From contig NZ_KQ949099.1 in assembly GCF_001514305.1 (NCBI RefSeq), positions 25,610 to 89,609 of the forward strand: a DNA stretch of 64,000 nucleotides, in the 5' to 3' direction. How positions within the stretch are numbered: the first letter of the stretch is position 1; every line of letters starts with the position of its first letter. Of the stretch, positions 57,921 through 64,000 are shown piece by piece. The notes under the pieces are model-generated. The model saw nothing but the letters and a program-made list of their open reading frames with translations, ran no database searches and was not told the origin of the DNA. The position numbers and the translations under genes were made by a program. This stretch comes from Streptomyces dysideae (GTDB taxonomy: Bacteria > Actinomycetota > Actinomycetes > Streptomycetales > Streptomycetaceae).

Positions 57921-60329
57921 GTGGTGACTCCGGTGAACCCCCCGCCCCTCGACCTCACTTCGCCACCACGGCACACGGCGGACGTGTGGCGGCGACTGGC
58001 TCCCGCACTCCCCGAAGGCGTCCGCGTACGGGTGCTGCGTGCCGTGTACGGCGATCCGCGCGCAGCCGCCGAACTCGTACCGCGCCTGACCGACCGCCAG
58101 GCGGCGGGCCTCGACCCGCTCCCGACGGAACCGGCGGAGCTGGCGCCGACGCTGCTGCGCGCGCACCGGGCGGAGATCCGCGCACTCCCGGACGACACCC
58201 GCCTGTTGCTCCTTCTCGCCGCGGCCGACCAGTACCCCGTCGCCACCCACGCCTTCCATCGCGCCGTCACCGCCGCCCGCCTCGACACCCGGCCCCTGGA
58301 GGCGGCGGAGACGGCCGGCATCGCGCACGCGGGGGCGGGCGGGGTCGTCTACCGCGACGCGTGGACGAGGATCGCCGCGTACGAGACGGGGTCACCGACG
58401 GACCGGCGCGACGTCCACCGGCTGCTGGCCCGGGTCCTGCGCACGGAGGGCGAGACGCCGCACCGCTCCTGGCACCGGGGCGCCGGGGCACTCGGCCCCA
58501 GCGGGCGCCTCGCGGCGGAACTCGGCGCCGCCGCGGGCAGAGCGGGCGAGGCGGGCCGGCTCACCCTGGCCCGGGCCCTCACCGAACGCGGCGCCGAACT
58601 CTGCCCCGACCCGCGGGAACAGACCCGTCTGCTGGCCCGGGCCGCCGTCTATGCCTGGCAGTCCGGCGACGGGGACCGCGCGCGCCGGCTGGCGGCGACG
58701 ACGGATGACGACGCGCTGACCGGGGTGCTGGCGCTGCGGGCGGGGAACGCGTCGGAGGCGTTCGACGCGTTGGTGACGGCTGTGGTGCGGGTGGGGGAGG
58801 GAGAGGCGGGGCGTACAGGAGCGGAGGTTCGAGGAGGAGCGCGGGGAGTTCGAGGAACGGCGTCGCCGGTGTCGCCTCCGGCTTCCACGGCCGCCGCTCG
58901 AACGGGCGTCGCCCCTGGAGCGCCCGACGCCGTCGCCAGATCGGCCGCCGAGCCTTGTGCCGACGTGGCTGAAGCCGCGGCCGAACCACGGGTCGGTGCC
59001 GCCCAGGCCGACGCCCCCATCGACCCCGCCGTCCGCCTCCTCGCCCGCGCCACCGAAGCCGCCATCTACACAGGTGACCTGCGCCGGTTCAAGGAGGCCG
59101 ATCGGCTGGCCCAGCGGATGGGGATCGTGCCGCCCGGGACCCTCGGCGGGCTCGCGGCCGCCTTCGACGGGCGGTACGAGGACGCGCGCGACCTGCTGAA
59201 GGCGGCCGCCGGCCGGTGCGGGCCGGGTGGCGATCCCACCCTGCTCGTCCACGCCGGGATCGCCGCCCTGCTGCTCGGCGACCACACCCGCGCCACCACC
59301 GCCACCGTGCGCGCCGCCGCCTCGGCCCGGGCGCGGGGCGCGACGGTCACCGTGGCGCAGGCGATGGAGTTCCGGGCGTACGCGGACTTCTGGACGGGAC
59401 GCCCGAGGGCCGGTGAGGCCGCCGCCGTGGACGCGCTCCGGCAGGCGTACGCCACCGGCCAGGACAACGGCGCCTGTCATCTGCAGGCCGCCCTCGCCAT
59501 GTTCGCGGCGCTCACCGGAGACGCCGACGTCTGCCGGGAACGCGCCGCCGCCGCGCGGTCGTACGCCCTCGCCCGCGGCCTCGGCCTGCCCGCCGCGCTC
59601 GCCCAGTGGGCGCTCGCCTACCTCGATCTCAGCACCGGCCGTTTCGCCGCCGCGGCGGCCAGGCTGCGCGCCCTCGCCGGATTCGGGCCGGGCCACGGCC
59701 ACCGGGCGATCCGCCACCTGGCCACCCCGCACTACGTCGAGGCCGCCGTCCGCACCGGCGACACCCGGGTGGCCCGGGCCGCCCACGCCGACTACCACCA
59801 CTGGGCCAGCACGGTACGCAGCCCCGACGACCTGGCCCTCAGCGCCCGCTGCCGCGCGCTGCTCGCGCCCGGCGAGGAAGCCGTGGACCACTACCGCACG
59901 GCGCTCGACCTGCACGCCCACGGCACCCGGGACTTCGAACGCGCCCGTACCGAGCTGCTGTTCGGCAGTGCGCTACGCCGACTGCGCCGCCGTACGGAGG
60001 CACGCGACCGTCTGCACAGCGCCCTGGAGGCGTTCGACTCGTTCGGCGCCCCGCACTGCGCGACCCAGGCCCGCACCGAACTCCGCGCCCTGGGCACCCC
60101 CGCCGCACCCCCGCCCGAGGCGACGGAAGCCCTCACCACCCGCCTCACCGCGCAGCAACTCCTGGTCGCCCGCATGGCGGCCGAAGGCGCCACCAACCGC
60201 GAGATCGCAGCCCGCCTGGCCCTGAGCCCCCGCACGATCGACCACCATCTGCGGGGTGTCTTCGCCCGGTTGGGCATACGGTCCCGGATCGAACTGGTGC
60301 GGCTGCTCGGGGAGGGGGACCGTGGGTAG
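57921..60329 (+). CDS. Large LuxR-type regulator without an N-terminal NTPase
   Basis: 802 residues. The C-terminal 65 residues are a LuxR HTH (LTAQQLLVARMAAEGATNRE, IAARLALSPRTIDHHLRGVF, then ARLGIRSRIELVRLL). The central part (about 360-720) is a TPR-like alpha-helical solenoid rich in Ala. Compared with LAL/MalT regulators, the N-terminal ATPase with its Walker A is missing: no GxxxxGK[ST] is seen. A low-complexity segment (about 295-355, Gly/Ala/Arg-rich) divides the molecule. Start GTG 57921 or 57924. Divergent from the secreted lipase, its likely target. Confidence 0.85.
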   Translation: MVTPVNPPPLDLTSPPRHTADVWRRLAPALPEGVRVRVLRAVYGDPRAAAELVPRLTDRQAAGLDPLPTEPAELAPTLLRAHRAEIRALPDDTRLLLLLAAADQYPVATHAFHRAVTAARLDTRPLEAAETAGIAHAGAGGVVYRDAWTRIAAYETGSPTDRRDVHRLLARVLRTEGETPHRSWHRGAGALGPSGRLAAELGAAAGRAGEAGRLTLARALTERGAELCPDPREQTRLLARAAVYAWQSGDGDRARRLAATTDDDALTGVLALRAGNASEAFDALVTAVVRVGEGEAGRTGAEVRGGARGVRGTASPVSPPASTAAARTGVAPGAPDAVARSAAEPCADVAEAAAEPRVGAAQADAPIDPAVRLLARATEAAIYTGDLRRFKEADRLAQRMGIVPPGTLGGLAAAFDGRYEDARDLLKAAAGRCGPGGDPTLLVHAGIAALLLGDHTRATTATVRAAASARARGATVTVAQAMEFRAYADFWTGRPRAGEAAAVDALRQAYATGQDNGACHLQAALAMFAALTGDADVCRERAAAARSYALARGLGLPAALAQWALAYLDLSTGRFAAAAARLRALAGFGPGHGHRAIRHLATPHYVEAAVRTGDTRVARAAHADYHHWASTVRSPDDLALSARCRALLAPGEEAVDHYRTALDLHAHGTRDFERARTELLFGSALRRLRRRTEARDRLHSALEAFDSFGAPHCATQARTELRALGTPAAPPPEATEALTTRLTAQQLLVARMAAEGATNREIAARLALSPRTIDHHLRGVFARLGIRSRIELVRLLGEGDRG

Positions 60330-60349
60330 GCAACGCCGGGGGTGGGCGT

Positions 60350-61477
60350 TCACGTGCCGATGGTCAGCAGGTCGCTCTGTTCCTCGGGGAGTTCGACCCT
60401 GTCCTCGAAGATGAGCGCCTCGGCGGGCTCGAAGACGAGCATCACTTCGCCGGCCAGTCCGCCGCGGCCGCTGAGGACCTGGACGACCTGGTTGCCCAGG
60501 CGGACGTCGTACTCGTAGCGGGAGCCGACATAGGAGCCGGTGATGACCTGGGTCTTCAGCCGGTTGACGCCGGACGCCGCCGCCGTCGCCGGGACGACCT
60601 CGAGCCGCTCGGGCCGGATCGCCACGGTGACGGAGTCGCTGGCCGGGATGTGCTGGTCGCTCTCGACCTCCACCACGTCGGCGCTGCAATCCAGGAGGAT
60701 CCGGTACCGGTTGCCGTCCTGTCCGATCACCCGGCCGGTGAAGAAGTTGCAGCGGCCCACGAAGGCGGCCACCGCGGGGGCGGCGGGGCGCTCGTAGATC
60801 TCGTGCGGGGTGCCGATCTGGATCATGTTGCCGCCCTCCATCACGGCGATGCGGTCGCTGAGGGCGAGGGCCTCCTCCTGGTCGTGGGTGACGTAGACGG
60901 TGGTGATGCCCAGCTCCTCCTGGAGGCGCTTGAGCCAGGCGCGGGCCTGCTCGCGGAGCTTGGCGTCAAGGTTCGACAGCGGCTCGTCCAGCAGGAGCAC
61001 GGTCGGCGAGTAGACCAGGGCGCGGGCGAGCGCGACGCGCTGCTGCTGGCCGCCGGAGAGCTGGTGCGGGTAACGGCCGCTCAGATCGGCGAGGCCGACC
61101 TTGTCGAGGGCGTCGTGGATCAGGGTCTTCTGCTTGTCCTTGGAGACCTTGCGGATGTTGAGGGGCAGTGCGAGGTTCTTCGCGATGGTCATGTGCGGCC
61201 ACAGGGCGTACGACTGGAAGACCATGCCGAGGTTGCGTTCTTCGGGCGGGAGGAAGACCCCCGCCCCGGCATCCACGAAGGGCTTGCCGCCGACCGAGAT
61301 CGAGCCCTCCGTGGGCTGCTCAAGACCCGCTATGCAGTTGAGCGTGGTCGACTTGCCGCAGCCGCTGGCGCCCAGCAGGGTGAAGAACTCGCCGTCCTGG
61401 ATGGTGAAGGTGACGTCGCGCAGGACGGAGTTGTCGCCGAACGTCTTGGCCAGGTTCTTGACGGTCACCTCAGGCAT
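60350..61477 (-). CDS. Fbp/Pot-type ABC importer ATPase
   Basis: 375 residues. Walker A LLGASGCGKSTTLNCIAG, Q-loop MVFQSYALWPHMTI, signature LSGGQQQRVALARALV, Walker B VLLLDEPLSNLDAKLR, H-loop VYVTHDQEEALALSDR, then a TOBE domain at about 280-370 (VTVAIRPERLEVVPATAAAS; GRGGLAGEVMLVFEPAEALI). Matches ATPases for ferric iron, polyamine or 2-aminoethylphosphonate. Overlaps the permease gene's stop by 8 bases. Third gene in transcription order after binding protein and permease. Confidence 0.93.
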   Translation of the reverse strand: MPEVTVKNLAKTFGDNSVLRDVTFTIQDGEFFTLLGASGCGKSTTLNCIAGLEQPTEGSISVGGKPFVDAGAGVFLPPEERNLGMVFQSYALWPHMTIAKNLALPLNIRKVSKDKQKTLIHDALDKVGLADLSGRYPHQLSGGQQQRVALARALVYSPTVLLLDEPLSNLDAKLREQARAWLKRLQEELGITTVYVTHDQEEALALSDRIAVMEGGNMIQIGTPHEIYERPAAPAVAAFVGRCNFFTGRVIGQDGNRYRILLDCSADVVEVESDQHIPASDSVTVAIRPERLEVVPATAAASGVNRLKTQVITGSYVGSRYEYDVRLGNQVVQVLSGRGGLAGEVMLVFEPAEALIFEDRVELPEEQSDLLTIGT

Positions 61478-63239
61478 GGTGCTTTCCCTTCATGAGCAGT
61501 CCTGCGAGTGCGACGAAGACCGCGGTGATGCCGATCTGGAGGGTTGCCAGTGCGGCGACGGATCCGGCCCTGCCCTGCGTCCAGAGACTGAGCATGGTGG
61601 TGCCGAGGATGTTGTTGTCGGCCGAGCTGAGGAACACGGCCGGGGAGTACTCCTTGAGCATGATCACGAAGGTGAGCACCAGGGCTCCGGCGAACGCCGG
61701 TGTGATCAGGGCCCGCAGGACGCGGAAGAACGTCATCAGCCAGTCGGCGCCGGACACCCGGGCCGCGTTGTCCAGTTCGCCGCCGATCTGCATGATCGCC
61801 GGGGCGACCGAGCCGAACGCGCTGGGCAGGGCGCGCATACCGAAGGCGATGATGACGGCGTAGATCGTGCCCTGGAGGACCGAGCCCATTCCGAACGGGG
61901 CGAGCGCGAAGGCCCAGAAGAAGCCGATACCGATGATGATGCCGGGGAGGGACTGGGGGATCAGGGCGAGGTACTCGACCGCCCGGCCCCACCGGAAGGT
62001 GGAGCGGCGCGCCACCATTACCGCGAACACCGCGAGGGCGCTGACCACCACCGAGCCGACACCGGCCACGATGAGGCTGTTCCACAGCGACTGCACGTAG
62101 TTGTCGGAGTCGAAGACGATCTCGTAGTTCTTCGTGGTGACCGTCTTGAACGGTGACTGGAGCGGGGTGAACACCAGCGTGAAGGAGCGCATCACCAGGC
62201 CCGCGATCGGGACGAGGGCGCCGACGATCACGTAGAACCAGATGAACACGATGCTCACCCACTTCAGCCAGCCCAGGTCGAGCCTGCGCGGCCGGGTCAC
62301 CTTGCCGCGCACGGAGACGAAGCGGGCGGCGTCCTTGAGCAGCTTGGCCTGCACGGCCACCAGGCTCAGCGTGACCACCAGGATGACGGTGGAGGCGGCG
62401 CCCAGCATCGTGTAGTCGGGGTCCACCGACTGAAGTCCCTTGTGGTAAAGGAAGGTTGAGAAGACGTCGATGTTCACCGGCTGGCCGTACAGCAGCGGCA
62501 CGCTGAGGGTCTCGATGGACACCGAGAAGACCAGGATGGCGCTGTAGACGATGGGCGGCCGCAGCAGCGGGACGACCACCTGGCCGAGGATCCTGAGCGG
62601 TCCGGCGCCGCAGACCTGCGCCGCCGACTCCAGCGACGCGTCCGACTGCCGGAGGGCGTTGGCGCAGAAGACGTACGCGATCGGGGCGAGCGCCACGGCC
62701 TCCGTGAGCGCCATCCCGGGGATCGAGTACAGGTTCCACGGCACCCCGCCGAAGACCTGCTGGACCTTGACGCTGACGAAGCCGGCCGGGCCGTACATGA
62801 TGATCCAGCCGAAGCCCAGGATCAGCGAGGAGATGAAGAACGGCCACTGCATCGCCAGCGCGACCAGTCGGCCGCCCGGCAGCTTCGTACGCACCACCAC
62901 GATCGCCATGGGGATGGCGATGGCCAGGCTCAGCAGCGTGGTCAGCGAGGCGAACAGCAGGGTGTTGAGGGCGACTTCACCGAAGCCGGCCTCGGTGAAG
63001 AGGTCGGTGTAGCCGCTGAGGGTGAAGGCCCCGCCCGCTTCGTAGAGCGGGCGGTTGCGGATGCTCTGGTAGAGGGTCGGGACGATCGGGGCCAGCACCA
63101 GGACGGCGAGGAACGCCAGTACCCCGTACTGGACGACCGTGTCCCGTCCGATGCCGAGGGGACGGCGGTAGCGCGGTGGCTTGAACTCCTGTACACGCTC
63201 GTCCGCCGGTGTGCGGGGTGGTTCGGTCATGGTTGACAT
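61470..63239 (-). CDS. Fbp-type ABC importer permease (fused double domain)
   Basis: 589 residues, about twelve membrane segments in two BPD_transp_1 units, the FbpB architecture in which both permease halves are one chain. TM1 is VVQYGVLAFLAVLVLAPIVP. The first EAA-like loop is ESAAQVCGAGPLRILGQVVV and the second DNAARVSGADWLMTFFRVLR. ATG 63239 (or ATG 63230). Spans the cytoplasmic membrane and pairs with the ATPase at 60350 and the binding protein at 63276. Substrate is likely iron or a phosphonate. Confidence 0.93.
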   Translation of the reverse strand: MSTMTEPPRTPADERVQEFKPPRYRRPLGIGRDTVVQYGVLAFLAVLVLAPIVPTLYQSIRNRPLYEAGGAFTLSGYTDLFTEAGFGEVALNTLLFASLTTLLSLAIAIPMAIVVVRTKLPGGRLVALAMQWPFFISSLILGFGWIIMYGPAGFVSVKVQQVFGGVPWNLYSIPGMALTEAVALAPIAYVFCANALRQSDASLESAAQVCGAGPLRILGQVVVPLLRPPIVYSAILVFSVSIETLSVPLLYGQPVNIDVFSTFLYHKGLQSVDPDYTMLGAASTVILVVTLSLVAVQAKLLKDAARFVSVRGKVTRPRRLDLGWLKWVSIVFIWFYVIVGALVPIAGLVMRSFTLVFTPLQSPFKTVTTKNYEIVFDSDNYVQSLWNSLIVAGVGSVVVSALAVFAVMVARRSTFRWGRAVEYLALIPQSLPGIIIGIGFFWAFALAPFGMGSVLQGTIYAVIIAFGMRALPSAFGSVAPAIMQIGGELDNAARVSGADWLMTFFRVLRALITPAFAGALVLTFVIMLKEYSPAVFLSSADNNILGTTMLSLWTQGRAGSVAALATLQIGITAVFVALAGLLMKGKHHA

Positions 63240-63275
63240 CTGCTCTGGCTCCGATCGTCCCGAAATGCCTGCCCG

Positions 63276-64000
63276 CTACTTACGGAGTCCGTCGAACCGC
63301 TTGAGCCAGGCGTCGGCGTCGTTCTTCGTGACGGCCTTGTAGTCGACGTGGATGATGTTCTCCTCGCCGACCGCGTCGACGACCTCCTGGTAGGTGTGCA
63401 GGCCCTCGCCCTCGACACCCTCCCGGTACGACGCCAGGCCACCCTCCGCGACCGCGCGCTGGCCCTCCTCCGACAGGGCGAAGTCCAGGAAGAGCTTCGA
63501 GGTCGCGGGATGCGGCGCCTCGGCGGCGATGCCGATGCCGCGGGGCAGGACCACGGTGCCGTCCTTCGGGAAGACGATCTTCACGAGACCGGCGCTGTCC
63601 TCGACGACCGGGTAGGCGGGCGAGGCGCTGATCAGGAAGCCGGCCGTGTACTCACCGGCGACGATCTTCTCCAGCTGCGTCCCGGAGGAGGTCTCCGGAC
63701 GGGCCAGCGGCAGGATCGTCTCCAGCGCGTCCCACGCGCCGGGGTTGCCCTCGGTGAGGGCGCGGGTGACGGTGAAGCCGAACGAGCCCTCCGGGTCACG
63801 GACCGTCACCTTGTTCTTGAACTTGCCCTCGTCCGCGCTCACGATCTTCGCCAGGTCCGCGATGCCGGTCGGCGGCTTCTCCATCAGCGTGGTGTTGTAC
63901 GCGATCGTCATCGGGTCCTGCGACATCGAGTAGACGCTGGGCAGGAGTTCCGCGCTGTCACCGAGTTCGGAGAGCTCCGGAGACTTGTACTCCAGCACCG
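63276..64000 (-). CDS. Fbp-type ABC importer substrate-binding protein (5-prime end outside window)
   Basis: At least 240 residues of the C-terminal part: LEYKSPELSELGDSAELLPS, PMTIAYNTTLMEKPPTGIAD, EKIVAGEYTAGFLISASPAY and GTVVLPRGIGIAAEAPHPAT, ending KRFDGLRK. This is the class D (SBP_bac_6/13-like) fold of ferric-iron or 2-aminoethylphosphonate binding proteins. The signal peptide and lipobox lie beyond the right edge. First gene of the operon with permease and ATPase. Confidence 0.88.
   Translation of the reverse strand, partial: VLEYKSPELSELGDSAELLPSVYSMSQDPMTIAYNTTLMEKPPTGIADLAKIVSADEGKFKNKVTVRDPEGSFGFTVTRALTEGNPGAWDALETILPLARPETSSGTQLEKIVAGEYTAGFLISASPAYPVVEDSAGLVKIVFPKDGTVVLPRGIGIAAEAPHPATSKLFLDFALSEEGQRAVAEGGLASYREGVEGEGLHTYQEVVDAVGEENIIHVDYKAVTKNDADAWLKRFDGLRK

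Noticed and set aside
60350..64000. A firm claim of ferric-iron or 2-aminoethylphosphonate specificity
   Set aside because: The binding protein is cut by the window edge and no metal-ligand tyrosines or phosphonate genes can be checked here.

Overview
The window is a 64-kb piece of a very GC-rich actinobacterial chromosome, almost certainly Streptomyces. Evidence: GTG and TTG starts, strong third-codon GC bias, start/stop overlaps such as GTGA and ATGA, and gene families typical of that genus (ECF41 sigma factor, Imm21, MocR/PdxR, DUF885, paired CNNM proteins, Fic/RHH pair). I see no rRNA, tRNA, CRISPR array, phage module or complete insertion sequence. It reads as ordinary chromosome with several patches of heavy gene decay.

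Layout. 0-6 kb: EamA exporter with a divergent XRE-cupin regulator, YbaK deacylase, CDF metal exporter with a divergent ArsR regulator, pobA-type hydroxylase, a broken formylglycine-generating-enzyme gene and a CoA-binding protein. 6-9.4 kb: a cobalamin riboswitch leading a three-gene corrinoid uptake operon (binding protein, permease, ATPase). 9.4-16 kb: a broken DUF190 gene, a small conserved gene, a SixA-like phosphatase, YigZ, then sbcD-sbcC. 16-23 kb: two Lrp regulators, each divergent from an enzyme gene (rhodanese; Cys/Met-type PLP enzyme), an ATP-grasp protein, an orphan Imm21 protein, an SDR and a DUF885 peptidase-like protein. 23-31.6 kb: a membrane-anchored ACT-GNAT protein, a decayed gene, secreted PhoD, a MocR regulator with a divergent EamA exporter, an alpha/beta hydrolase and an ECF41 sigma factor. 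31.6-35.5 kb: a heptamer tandem array, the ruins of a DadA-amidase-Lrp module, and a GntR regulator with a well-formed promoter and DasR-type site. 36-47 kb: ROK regulator, two-component system with a divergent ABC exporter, mug, purB, SGNH hydrolase and two CNNM proteins. 47-52 kb: a gene graveyard around one intact pectate lyase (GNAT copies, DUF2182, aldehyde dehydrogenase and LLM oxidoreductase remnants, and a 125-bp MITE-like element). 52-64 kb: LolCDE/MacB-like ABC exporter, RHH-Fic pair, methyltransferase, secreted lipase with a divergent LuxR regulator, and an Fbp-type ABC importer that runs off the right edge.

Working logic. Many units are divergent regulator/target pairs sharing an intergenic operator: XRE/EamA, ArsR/CDF, Lrp/rhodanese, Lrp/PLP enzyme, MocR/EamA, LuxR/lipase. 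I found no convincing new multi-gene defence or biosynthetic system. The most distinctive observations are the decay patches: a small chimera of two gene fragments from elsewhere in the window, a divergent gene pair that has lost its shared promoter, a MITE-like hairpin, several tandem arrays, and a palindromic repeat lodged inside an antitoxin gene.
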